Shown one piece after another: positions 41,633 through 49,548 of a stretch of DNA of 64,000 nucleotides. The notes beneath the pieces were generated by a model. It was given only the letters and a program-made list of their open reading frames with translations. It did no database searches and was not told where the DNA came from. The translations under genes were made by a program, and so were the position numbers. Source of the stretch: a virus; the IMG/VR virus record IMGVR_UViG_3300025141_000055, positions 1 through 64,000 of that record; one strand, 5' to 3'. Positions within the stretch are counted from its first letter, which is position 1. Each line of letters begins with the position of its first letter.

Positions 41633-42255
41633 TGGCTAAAAGAAGGCCCCTGGTTTATAGCGGCGGTTTATTCGCTGAGATTAATGACTATGAGAGTATT
41701 CCAATAACGGGTGAGCTTACTACTGGGAGTGGTTTTGGAAATCAAGTATTAAATCTCGCTGCTTCTGGGGAGATTAACGTTAATTTGGCTGCTAGTGCTA
41801 GCGGTCTGATCTGGGTCGGTACAAAGCTGGGTCTGGATGGCACTGACCTAGTGGCCGCTGAGGAAGGATTGGCCTCAGGCCTTGCTGCGGATACGGATGC
41901 GATTCCGGCCCTTGCTTCCGGCCTTGCGGCGAGTTCGATTGCAGTTCAAGCTCTCGCGTCGGGTAATGCGGGACTTTTGGCTGCAACCAGTGGAATGCAG
42001 CAGTCCGATTTAGCTATTACTAATGCCGCGATCGCCATTGCATCGGGTGCCGCGGGTATTGCTGATTCTCCCGAAGCTCTAGCCTCTGGCAATGCAGCCG
42101 TGGTGGAGGCAAATTATGCTTTAGGGTCCGGGTTAGCTGCTGAAGCAATTTCTACAGCAGCTCTCGCATCGGGAAATGCTGCTTTAACTCTATTTGCTTC
42201 TGACGCTCCTATAAGTGAAGGAGAGCTTTTAGGACTTATCTTTGCGCTCGGTTAA
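41632..42255 (+). CDS. fibre protein with 14-residue ALASGNA repeats (copy 2)
   Basis: 207 residues, starting directly at the previous stop (TAATG). Similar N-terminal block and about eight degenerate copies of the same 14-residue repeat (ALASGLAADTDAIP, ALASGNAGLLAATS and others), ending ISEGELLGLIFALG. Paralog of the gene at 41003; the two probably assemble together or alternate. Shares the C-terminal motif with 38731. Confidence 0.75.
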   Translation: MAKRRPLVYSGGLFAEINDYESIPITGELTTGSGFGNQVLNLAASGEINVNLAASASGLIWVGTKLGLDGTDLVAAEEGLASGLAADTDAIPALASGLAASSIAVQALASGNAGLLAATSGMQQSDLAITNAAIAIASGAAGIADSPEALASGNAAVVEANYALGSGLAAEAISTAALASGNAALTLFASDAPISEGELLGLIFALG

Positions 42256-42257
42256 TT

Positions 42258-42437
42258 CTATTTAATGGCTTCCCATTTGGGCGGTTTATGAGGGCATGAC
42301 ATACCTTTTACACGGGTTTTTGCGGCCATAAAGCACCCGCATAATTTACAGGATTTAGTTGGCCGGAAGAAGTGCTCGCATTCCTTACAAATCCTCATGC
42401 GTTCTTGGACTATCTTTTCGGGGGTGAATAGACCCAT
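42258..42437 (-). CDS. 59-residue zinc-binding (Cys-rich) protein
   Basis: ATG at 42437. CKECEHFFRPTKSCKLCGC and a later CPHKPPKW provide six Cys (17, 20, 30, 33, 35, 48) and His for a metal site. I recall small proteins of this kind in marine cyanophages, with the CPHKPPKW end (memory). Convergent with the fibre gene that ends three bases away. Likely structural zinc; role unknown. Confidence 0.7.
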   Translation of the reverse strand: MGLFTPEKIVQERMRICKECEHFFRPTKSCKLCGCFMAAKTRVKGMSCPHKPPKWEAIK

Positions 42438-42577
42438 GAGAGAAGGCTTTTACTCAAATCCTACTATTTTTAGTTCTTCCTGGGTTTGCCTTTTGAGGTT
42501 TCTCCCGGATTGTTCAATTTCTTTGATAGACTTGGTATGTTGGATTGAGTTAGACTCTTACAAGAGCGCGGGAGCTT

Positions 42578-42898
42578 ATGGCAACTTTTTATCACGCTTC
42601 CCAGGCGTCTTTAGGAGTCGGTGACACAACGGTGGTGACGTCGACGTCTAATAGCACCATTGTGTTGAGTATTTTGGTAGCTAATAGAGATGGGTCCTTT
42701 GCTGCTGATATCACGACCTCTCACAATGATGCTAGTGATGTAATTCAGAATTATTTGGCCTTCACAATACCTGTTCCGGCAGACGCAAACGTTGAGCTTC
42801 TTTCTAGTAAATATATTCTCCCAAGTGGAGAAAAGCTTGTAGCTAAAGCAAGCTCTTCCGCTGATTTGGATATCGCAGTCAGTTATGTAGAGGTGTGA
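42578..42898 (+). CDS. virion-associated beta-rich protein
   Basis: ATG 42578, 106 residues, Ser/Thr/Val/Asn-rich, alternating hydrophobic pattern (STSNSTIVLSILVANRDG, LLSSKYILPSGEKLVAKA). I recall similar small structural proteins among cyanophage fibre-region genes (memory). One base before the next gene, so it belongs to the fibre block. Confidence 0.6.
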   Translation: MATFYHASQASLGVGDTTVVTSTSNSTIVLSILVANRDGSFAADITTSHNDASDVIQNYLAFTIPVPADANVELLSSKYILPSGEKLVAKASSSADLDIAVSYVEV

Positions 42899-42899
42899 T

Positions 42900-43523
42900 A
42901 TGGCAAATTACACTCAAGCTCTTTTTAGCTTAAGTGGTGTCGAACCACAGTATCTTCCTGCTCGAATGCGCTTACATAATAAGGAAACGCGCTATTCCCA
43001 TTCCATTACTCTGGCAGAGTTATCTTCCCTAGGATATAGCGGCCCTTTCAATAAGCCTAGTGTTAGTGATGCTCAGTACCTTACCTGGTCGACGGGAACG
43101 TCCTCATGGGTGGTAAATAGCAAGACTCCTCAACAAAGGTTAGAGGATGCGGATCGGGAGATACGTGCCTCCATTGACGATACTCTTTCTCATGCCGTGG
43201 ATGTGACGGATCCGGATTTAAGTGAGACAGCTTTCAATATTTACGCAGCCTATTATGCCAAACTTCATAGTCTGTCTCTTTCTACTACTCCTTTAACAGT
43301 TGATAAGCTTCCTACCTTAGAACTCCCTCAAGTAACTTCTAAAGCTGCCGAAGATAAAGCAGCTGAAGATGAAATTGATCGGATGTTGACGGATAATACG
43401 GCGAATTGGAAACAACATTACGAGTTGGATGGGATGAAGTTATGGGAGGATTCCCTTCATCCTGAAGTAGGAGAAAGGTTTACACTACCTTCTGACTGGG
43501 TCGCTTCAGGGACCGCGACGTGA
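42900..43523 (+). CDS. virion/fibre-region protein, unknown
   Basis: ATG 42900, 207 residues. Polar, with Tyr/Trp clusters at the N-terminus and a long acid/helical C-terminal half (AAEDKAAEDEIDRMLTDNTA). It may link fibres to the tail or be a baseplate component. No family recognised. Confidence 0.6.
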   Translation: MANYTQALFSLSGVEPQYLPARMRLHNKETRYSHSITLAELSSLGYSGPFNKPSVSDAQYLTWSTGTSSWVVNSKTPQQRLEDADREIRASIDDTLSHAVDVTDPDLSETAFNIYAAYYAKLHSLSLSTTPLTVDKLPTLELPQVTSKAAEDKAAEDEIDRMLTDNTANWKQHYELDGMKLWEDSLHPEVGERFTLPSDWVASGTAT

Positions 43524-43539
43524 GTCCCCCTAAAGAACT

Positions 43540-44640
43540 ATGACTAAGGGTTTCGGCGGTTTTACCGGTCAAGCTAATGTCCCTACCATTACTTATGCGA
43601 GTGGGTGTTGGACATCGGGTACCGAGATTTATTATCAAAGAGCAACGCTGAATCAGTGGCCCACGGCTCCTGTTGAGCCTCCACAGTCCAATGTAGGTGA
43701 ATTAGTCTTTGTCCTGGCGAGTGGTACTCGTGACCAACTGATGATGTCAGATGGTTATATCTGTGCGAGTGGACAAGCGATCAGTCGCTCTACTTATTCG
43801 GGACTATTCGATACTTACGGGACTCTGTACGGAGTTGGGGATGGTGCTACTACGTTTAATGTACCTAACTATACCTTCGATAACACCGGTGATAATGGGG
43901 GTTATGGTTACTTTAGAACTACAACTAATTCGGGAGCCACCCTTGCTGAATTATCGGGAGTAGGGGTTCTTCCTCACCATACTCACACTGCATTGGGGGT
44001 ATATGGTACCGCTTCCTGGGGGACTTCGTGTGGGTCAGCGGGTGGTAACAATAGAAATATGAACCCTGGCGCGTCTAACATGACTACGGGAACTACGGGA
44101 AGTGCAGGAGGAAATCAGCTAAGGCACAGACAGGTATATCCCATGCTTGCTACGAAGGAGTCTCATTATCCCATTGGGTGTTTGATTCAGTATTTGCTAG
44201 CGACAACTGAATCCAATTTTGTAGGTAATTCAAATATCCCAGTCGATTATGTTATTCCTAGTGGGCAGCCGATTAGTAGAACGGAGAATGCCACTCTCTT
44301 TAATCAGTTTGGTACTCACTTTGGCGTGGGAGATGGGTCTACTACCTTTAATATTCCTGATCTGAGAGGGGCTTTCACGAGAGGGACGGCAATAGCACAA
44401 ACATCAGGAGCTTTACCTAGTGGTTACGTTTTAGACGATGTAGCGGAACACGAACATTATGTCTCGTTTTACAATGTCAACAACACTAATGACTGTAATG
44501 GTCCCGCTTCTTACAATGGCACGATGGCGGCTCCGGCGACCGGCGGCGCCTCTGTAGGGAGTGCAGGGGTTGATAATAGAATAGACAACATTACTGTCGT
44601 TTATCTTCTCAATGTCGATAATACTGGCGAAGCGTCTTAA
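43540..44640 (+). CDS. double tail-collar-domain fibre protein (copy 1)
   Basis: 366 residues with two phage tail-collar (PF07484-type) domains: ICASGQAISRSTYSGLFDTY with LYGVGDGATTFNVPNY (about 77-110) and VIPSGQPISRTENATLFNQF with FGVGDGSTTFNIPDLRG (about 240-285). Each is followed by a His-rich HHTHT or EHEHY loop. It is the first gene of a two-gene module duplicated at 45218. Three internal DNA islands are identical or nearly so between the copies although the flanks differ. Likely receptor-binding. Confidence 0.85.
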   Translation: MTKGFGGFTGQANVPTITYASGCWTSGTEIYYQRATLNQWPTAPVEPPQSNVGELVFVLASGTRDQLMMSDGYICASGQAISRSTYSGLFDTYGTLYGVGDGATTFNVPNYTFDNTGDNGGYGYFRTTTNSGATLAELSGVGVLPHHTHTALGVYGTASWGTSCGSAGGNNRNMNPGASNMTTGTTGSAGGNQLRHRQVYPMLATKESHYPIGCLIQYLLATTESNFVGNSNIPVDYVIPSGQPISRTENATLFNQFGTHFGVGDGSTTFNIPDLRGAFTRGTAIAQTSGALPSGYVLDDVAEHEHYVSFYNVNNTNDCNGPASYNGTMAAPATGGASVGSAGVDNRIDNITVVYLLNVDNTGEAS

Positions 44641-44654
44641 GGAGGTATGAACCC

Positions 44655-45194
44655 ATGACAATTGGAAAGATCTCACTTCAACCTGCTTTTCGCGGCCTGT
44701 CCTTTACCACAACCTTGGGGCGTATCTATGTTCTGGTTGACGGGCGTAGTTTAGGTAGAGCGGTTTACCCAACTCTTAGTTCAAATTGGGACGACACTGC
44801 TTATTGTGTTGCCAGCCAAGGGACAGCTGATATCTTTTTGCCTGATCTTAATGGCCCTTCTCTCCGTGGTACCAGTTGGGGAAACCTTAATTGTGATATG
44901 AATGCTTACGATAGGGTGGCCCTCTCGGGTGAAGGTCCTATTACGTCAGGGGTAGGTTCTTACCAAGCCACTAACTTGGCCGCACATACTCATCCCTACG
45001 GTACGCAGCCTGGTTTTAGCCGCTCTAATGGTGGAGGGGATGGTAACTGTTGTTATCCTGTTAGTCAGGGAAGTTATGCAACTAAGGGACCCGATAATAT
45101 TACGGGTCTGACCGCCTCAGGGGATGCTGTTGCAACGGCTTTTGAAGTACCCCACATGAAGTTGTTTCCTTATATTTGTGTTAATAATGGGTAG
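44655..45194 (+). CDS. collar-like fibre protein (copy 1, module gene B)
   Basis: 179 residues. IYVLVDGRSLGRAVYPTLSS and DIFLPDLNGPSLRG give a collar-like fold; HTHPYGTQPGFSRSNGGGDG is a conserved tip region with CC. The 88-bp stretch 44988-45075 matches 46630-46717 with one difference, while the flanking parts diverge. Companion of the double-collar gene upstream; both likely form one fibre tip. Confidence 0.8.
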   Translation: MTIGKISLQPAFRGLSFTTTLGRIYVLVDGRSLGRAVYPTLSSNWDDTAYCVASQGTADIFLPDLNGPSLRGTSWGNLNCDMNAYDRVALSGEGPITSGVGSYQATNLAAHTHPYGTQPGFSRSNGGGDGNCCYPVSQGSYATKGPDNITGLTASGDAVATAFEVPHMKLFPYICVNNG

Positions 45195-45217
45195 AATGAG
45201 AGCAGCGGCAACCCATC

Positions 45218-46279
45218 ATGTCTAAGCATTACGGCGGCACAGTTAATAAAGAAGCTTCTAGCTCTAGCGCTGCTCCTGGTGCCTGGATTGGTAGGAATGT
45301 AACTCGTCAAATGCGAATAAACGAGTGGCCTCTTTCATTCACGGGATTATTGATGAATGAGGAGGGGGATTATGCTTTCGCTATTTCGAGTGGTGTAAGG
45401 GATACTAATTGTGCATCCCCAGATATCGGTGGTAAGTTTTTTGAGACTACTGGAGCTGATGTTAGTCGTACCGATTATTCTGGCTTATTTTCAGTTCTAG
45501 GGACTACGTATGGTGTAGGAGATGGTTTTAATACTTTTACTCTCCCTGACACTGTCGGTGAATATACATATACCAAGACGCTTACTGCTTCGGGGACCCC
45601 GTTAGCTTCATTATCGGGTACTGCTGTTTTACCTCACCATACTCATACAGTTACTGGTGTATATGGTACCGCTTCCTGGGGGACTTCGTGTGGGTCAGCG
45701 GGTGGTAACAATAGAAATATGAACCCTGGTACTAATGGCTCAAACGTTGGGGCACAGGGGTCACCGGATGGTAACCACGGGAAACATCGTCAAGTGTGTC
45801 CCATGATTGCCCATAGTTATGGACCTATCCCTATTGGCTGCGTCTTTCCCTATACCTTACCCATCATTGACCAAGATTTCGCAGCGTCGAATCTTCCCGA
45901 GCATTGTGTTATAGCGAGCGGTCAGGATGTTAGTCGTACTATATATGAGGGGTTGTTTAAACACGTTGGTACCTTATATGGTTCGGGAGATGGCTCGACG
46001 ACTTTTGGTCTACCTGATTTTAGAGGAATTTTTCTCAATAATACCGGGGCTCAACCTTCCGGGATCTCGGATCTACCCTCAGGTTATATCGTAGATAGTT
46101 ATGCCAACCATGATCATGCGGGTAGGGTATACAATGTCAACAACACTAATGACTGTAATGGTCCCGCTTCTTATACTGGTGCCTTAGCTGCGCCGGCAAC
46201 GGGTAATTCTTCTGTCGGTACGACTACTGAGAATAGACCGGTTAATGTATCTGTTATCTATGCTCTTAGACTAGCGTAG
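45218..46279 (+). CDS. double tail-collar-domain fibre protein (copy 2)
   Basis: 353 residues with two collar domains (VSRTDYSGLFSVLGTTYGVG, then TFTLPDT; and VSRTIYEGLFKHVGTLYGSG, then TFGLPDFRG) and the same HHTHT and NDHAG-type loops. Paralog of 43540. Identical DNA islands occur at 45659-45729 (to 43999-44069) and 46130-46173 (to 44470-44513). Outside them the genes differ widely, which suggests gene conversion or conserved tip elements under strong selection. Confidence 0.85.
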   Translation: MSKHYGGTVNKEASSSSAAPGAWIGRNVTRQMRINEWPLSFTGLLMNEEGDYAFAISSGVRDTNCASPDIGGKFFETTGADVSRTDYSGLFSVLGTTYGVGDGFNTFTLPDTVGEYTYTKTLTASGTPLASLSGTAVLPHHTHTVTGVYGTASWGTSCGSAGGNNRNMNPGTNGSNVGAQGSPDGNHGKHRQVCPMIAHSYGPIPIGCVFPYTLPIIDQDFAASNLPEHCVIASGQDVSRTIYEGLFKHVGTLYGSGDGSTTFGLPDFRGIFLNNTGAQPSGISDLPSGYIVDSYANHDHAGRVYNVNNTNDCNGPASYTGALAAPATGNSSVGTTTENRPVNVSVIYALRLA

Positions 46280-46299
46280 AGTCACCCTCTTAATTATTC

Positions 46300-46845
46300 A
46301 TGGCTTATCTTGGACATATAGCGTGTAAGGCCGCACATGTAGGAGACACCTACCAAATAAGGAAGGAAACTTATCACATCTGTGACGGAAGCGCTATCTC
46401 CCGCGCTACATACGCGGGGTTAAGTGCGCTGTGGCCTACAGGAGCTTATGGAAGTACGGTGTCTGATATTCATTTACCTGACTTTAGAGAGGGGGTTTAC
46501 TTTCGGGGAGCCGATCTAGGACGCGATGTAGATGAAGATTATGCCAGTCGTACAGTTCTGTCGGGCGGCACTACCTCTCCTATTACGTCAGGGGTAGGTT
46601 CTTATCAGACGGCCAATATGGTGCAACACACTCATCCCTACGGTACGCAGCCTGGTTTTAGTCGCTCTAATGGTGGAGGGGATGGTAACTGTTGTTATCC
46701 TGTTAGTCAGGGAAGTTTTGCATCTCCGGGACCCATTTCCATCACAAGTCCATGGCCTACCGCCTCGGGGGATGCTTCTAACAGTGCCTTTGATGTAAAT
46801 CATATGAGGGTTTATGCCTATATCTGTATACTCGTAGAATATTAA
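46300..46845 (+). CDS. collar-like fibre protein (copy 2, module gene B)
   Basis: 181 residues, paralog of the protein at 44655. HICDGSAISRATYAGLSALW and DIHLPDFREGVYFRG are the collar signature; the tip HTHPYGTQPGFSRSNGGGDG is identical. The C-terminal strand YAYICILVEY corresponds to YICVNNG of copy 1. Together with 45218 it completes the duplicated module. Confidence 0.8.
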   Translation: MAYLGHIACKAAHVGDTYQIRKETYHICDGSAISRATYAGLSALWPTGAYGSTVSDIHLPDFREGVYFRGADLGRDVDEDYASRTVLSGGTTSPITSGVGSYQTANMVQHTHPYGTQPGFSRSNGGGDGNCCYPVSQGSFASPGPISITSPWPTASGDASNSAFDVNHMRVYAYICILVEY

Positions 46846-46921
46846 AACCTCTTCATTTGTGTTTAGAGGACCGGCAGCCCTCATCTCCCATGTACAGTGA
46901 GATGCCAAGGCTTTTTACAGC

Positions 46922-47494
46922 GTGGAGAATTTTATTAGACGGTATCGGGTGGGTCCCGAGTACTGCGGCCAGATTATTAAATGGTTTGAGGATAATCCCC
47001 AGCTTCATGAAGCGGGAGTTGTAGGTACCGGGGGCTCCGTAGGGGAGGTAGTACCTACGGTTAAACAGTCAACGATTATTCAACTTTCTCTTGCGGAGGC
47101 TTACGAAATCTCGGAAGATTTTCGAGCTGTTCTTGACCATCTCTGGGATTGTGTTGCCACCTACACCATGGAGTTTGAGGAACTGACGGGGATGAATTTT
47201 TCGATGACCGAGAAGTTCATGATTGCCAGGTATCTCCCTGGTGAAGGTTTTTTCTCTCATCATTGTGAAAGGACCGATGTGTGGTCTGCCAACAGGCTGC
47301 TCGTGTGGCTTGTTTACCTAACTAGTAATGGAGCTGAGGGAGGAACTCATTTCAGATACTTGGATCATACCGAGCATGCGGAAGCAGGTAAGCTATTAGT
47401 TTGGCCTCCGGATTTTACTCATAGTCATCGGGGAGTGACTGACGAGAAAACAAAATATATTCTCACGGGTTGGTACGATCTTATAAATTTCTAG
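46922..47494 (+). CDS. 2OG-Fe(II) dioxygenase-like protein (HxE type)
   Basis: GTG 46922, 190 residues. GEGFFSHHCERTD gives H114-x-E116 as the iron pair; THFRYLDHT and WPPDFTHSHRGVTDEKTKYI supply the distal His (167/169) and a Lys near the 2OG-binding position. The C-terminal strand reads LTGWY. The protein at 53283 has the same layout (YSAAHMEYA, then THTHRGV...DKYIATGW), so they are paralogs. Placed after the fibre genes, so fibre hydroxylation is a plausible job. Confidence 0.7.
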   Translation: MENFIRRYRVGPEYCGQIIKWFEDNPQLHEAGVVGTGGSVGEVVPTVKQSTIIQLSLAEAYEISEDFRAVLDHLWDCVATYTMEFEELTGMNFSMTEKFMIARYLPGEGFFSHHCERTDVWSANRLLVWLVYLTSNGAEGGTHFRYLDHTEHAEAGKLLVWPPDFTHSHRGVTDEKTKYILTGWYDLINF

Positions 47495-47498
47495 GAAG

Positions 47499-48143
47499 AT
47501 GGGACAGACTCCTCAGTATCAACACTCTACGGCTACATCGCCTTTAACTCATTTCATTCGTACTTTCGATAATCTTCTTCCTGAACCTTTTTGTGAGGCG
47601 GTAATAGAGGAGTATAGCGAGCCCAATGGGTTGTGGGAAGATTCCTTCATCTACCATGAATTGGAGTCAGGAGATAGTGTGAAGGATGACACGTGGAGGA
47701 CATCGTCACAGCTCAATATCTCGTTAGGTAATGTTATTAATGTCAACCCAGGTCATCGCCGTCAGTTAGATATAGATCTATTTAGTTACGTAGGTCAGGC
47801 GCTTAATGCTTACATGAACATTTTTGGTGATGTAAGTGTTCGTAAAGATAATGGGTATACATTATTGAGATATGGTCCTAATGAGTTTTATAAGGAGCAT
47901 TATGACTATGTCAGTCGAGAGCAAGCTAAAGGTGCAGACGCCGGAGAGGTAAGAGAGTTAACCCTTCTTATCCAGTTAAATAGCGATTTTGAGGGAGGAG
48001 GTTTAACTTTTTTCAATGACACTTTCCGCATCCCTGTTAGTACTGGATCGGCTACTATTTTCCCCTCTTCTTTTATGTTTCCTCACCAAGCTCTTCCTGT
48101 AAAAAGCGGAACCCGTTATGCGATTGTTTCGTGGTTTCACTAA
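47499..48143 (+). CDS. prolyl-hydroxylase-type 2OG-Fe(II) oxygenase
   Basis: 214 residues with the complete set: YKEHYDY (H134, D136), GGGLTFFNDTFRIPV as the central strand pair, FPHQALPVKSGTRYAIVSWF with H196 and R206 for 2OG. This is the standard P4H layout and the most typical of the four oxygenases here. Follows the HxE-type oxygenase by four bases; probable substrates are virion proteins (inference). Confidence 0.8.
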   Translation: MGQTPQYQHSTATSPLTHFIRTFDNLLPEPFCEAVIEEYSEPNGLWEDSFIYHELESGDSVKDDTWRTSSQLNISLGNVINVNPGHRRQLDIDLFSYVGQALNAYMNIFGDVSVRKDNGYTLLRYGPNEFYKEHYDYVSREQAKGADAGEVRELTLLIQLNSDFEGGGLTFFNDTFRIPVSTGSATIFPSSFMFPHQALPVKSGTRYAIVSWFH

Positions 48144-48183
48144 AAGTATCAGTTAATATAAAAAAAGTTGGCCCAATTTTTGG

Positions 48184-48558
48184 ATGGTCCATCAGGAATC
48201 AGATTTAGTGTTCACTCTCCAGTGTTTGCAAAAGAGGACAGCTAGAAAAAGATTCCGACGAATAATATTAGATGAGTGGGGAGGATGTGCTTATTGTGGG
48301 AGACATAAACCCTCCAGTGTGGACCACGTTATACCGCGCGCTAAAGGAGGAGGGACTGTTAAAAGCAACCTCGTGGCGTGTTGCGGTGAGTGTAATTTAT
48401 GTAAGTCTGATCTAGACTGGGGTGAATGGTTTAGACAACAGGATTTCTGGTGTCCCGATAGGGAAGTGAAAATATTAGAGTGGCTCCACCAGGCAGAAGA
48501 CGTGAAGGCCCTAGAGAAAGAACAACCCTGGGTTATTCCTCTCTTAACCGCGGCGTAG
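48184..48558 (+). CDS. HNH endonuclease
   Basis: 124 residues with a clear HNH core: CAYCGRHKPSSVDHVIPRA then NLVACCGECNLCKSD, giving two CxxC-type zinc knuckles and the catalytic His of VDHV. Free-standing, so it could be a homing-type nuclease or a packaging-related nuclease. Convergent with the small membrane gene at 48559 (adjacent stops). Confidence 0.9.
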   Translation: MVHQESDLVFTLQCLQKRTARKRFRRIILDEWGGCAYCGRHKPSSVDHVIPRAKGGGTVKSNLVACCGECNLCKSDLDWGEWFRQQDFWCPDREVKILEWLHQAEDVKALEKEQPWVIPLLTAA

Positions 48559-48714
48559 TTACTGCTTAACTTTAGTGGTGAGAATACCGGCTAGCTTCTC
48601 CACAAGTTTATAGATGCGTCCATAGACCTCGTTATCTTTCGGGGTGGGGGTCACATTCACAATAGCCAGGGCTAGTAAGTGCAGAGCGCCTATGATCCCT
48701 ATAAGGTTTTCCAT
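48559..48714 (-). CDS. 51-residue membrane protein (cyanophage-type)
   Basis: ATG at 48714. A hydrophobic N-terminal helix (LIGIIGALHLLALAIVNV) then TPTPKDNEVYGRIYKLVEKL. I recall very similar proteins in many marine cyanophages (memory, unchecked). Single minus gene among plus genes. Membrane role inferred. Confidence 0.75.
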   Translation of the reverse strand: MENLIGIIGALHLLALAIVNVTPTPKDNEVYGRIYKLVEKLAGILTTKVKQ

Positions 48715-48765
48715 GCGATTGGGTGAAATCCGGTATGATTATAGTAGCAAAACGTCTTCTTTTTC

Positions 48766-49026
48766 ATGCCTGACATCCTAGATGATGCTGTTAAATCCAT
48801 CATGCGTGAGAACCCGAAGATGGATAAGAGTTCCGCGTATGCAATTGCCGTTAGCACTTTACAGAAAGCGGGGGATCTAAAAAAGGGAACTTATGAGTCG
48901 ACCGAAAAGGGTAAGAGAAGGGCGGAGATGAGTAAGGCCAGCCGGGCTAAAACCAGGGCAGAAAAATATAAAAAGGAGAGGGAAGCCGGCCGCAAATTTA
49001 AACGGAATACCTCGGGGAGGGACTAG
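48766..49026 (+). CDS. small Lys-rich phage protein
   Basis: ATG 48766, 86 residues. PKMDKSSAYAIAVSTLQKAG then a Lys/Arg/Glu tail. The central block is a pattern I recall in small cyanophage and plasmid proteins of unknown function (DUF type not certain). Followed after two bases by the small gene with an internal amber codon. Confidence 0.65.
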   Translation: MPDILDDAVKSIMRENPKMDKSSAYAIAVSTLQKAGDLKKGTYESTEKGKRRAEMSKASRAKTRAEKYKKEREAGRKFKRNTSGRD

Positions 49027-49028
49027 TT

Positions 49029-49166
49029 TTGGCAGATGATTAGATTCAGAAAGCAATTGAGCGCCCCGGAGCGTTCAGTAAGAAAGCGAAGGAGCGTGGG
49101 CTTACTACGGCTCAGTTTGCTGACAAGGTAGAAGCAAACCCGGAGCATTATTCGGATGGAGTTTAA
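49029..49166 (+). pseudogene. small phage protein with in-frame amber codon at position 5
   Basis: TTG 49029 lies 16 bases after the start of a strong ribosome site (GGGGAGGGAC, 49013-49022). The frame reads M-A-D-D, then TAG (49041-49043), then IQKAIERPGAFSKKAKERG and an intact end with TAA at 49166. The reading beyond TAG matches a small phage family I recall as beginning DD-x-IQKAIKRPGA, so a sense codon has probably become amber. Alternatives are translation from AUU at 49044, amber readthrough, or a sequencing error. The rest shows no sign of decay. Confidence 0.6.
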
Positions 49167-49168
49167 TT

Positions 49169-49519
49169 ATGGATGAGTTTAATCAGGCCTTTGGCGGACA
49201 GCAGTTTGACAATGCTGGAGACGCATTTACTGCTGGGTATTTAAGAATGGCTGGCGAGACTGAGCTGCCAGGTGAATTGAATGTTCTGCGCAATCTATTA
49301 ATGATGGGACGATTAGAGGATCACACTGGTGCAGTGACCGTTACTCGTGATGGTTCCTTAGAAGTTGCGCCGAGCAATAGTAACTGGGGACTGAGAGGAT
49401 CCTTTGGTTATGATCCAAGCACGATGGTGTACTATCGCACGATGATACCCGAAGGTGCCTATACACCTCCAGGTCAGTCTGTAGACAATGCACTTCTTGA
49501 ATTTGAGCAGTCGTATTGA
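49169..49519 (+). CDS. virion-like protein, unknown
   Basis: ATG 49169, 116 residues. Gly/Thr/Met-containing N-terminus (QQFDNAGDAFTAGYLRMAGE) and a beta-rich C-terminus ending SVDNALLEFEQSY. Acidic, no cysteine. Close to the lysis region; no family recognised. Confidence 0.55.
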   Translation: MDEFNQAFGGQQFDNAGDAFTAGYLRMAGETELPGELNVLRNLLMMGRLEDHTGAVTVTRDGSLEVAPSNSNWGLRGSFGYDPSTMVYYRTMIPEGAYTPPGQSVDNALLEFEQSY

Positions 49520-49548
49520 TTAGTAGTGTCCTTGCAGGTAACTAATCC

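Noticed and set aside
42438-42577. Minus-strand coil-like frame of about 30 codons upstream of the Cys-rich gene
   Set aside because: Reads like a short charged helix but has no start codon; left as unannotated.
42397-42624. 75-codon plus frame before 42578
   Set aside because: Starts antisense to the Cys-rich minus gene, Ser/Arg-rich, and overlaps a better-supported gene start.
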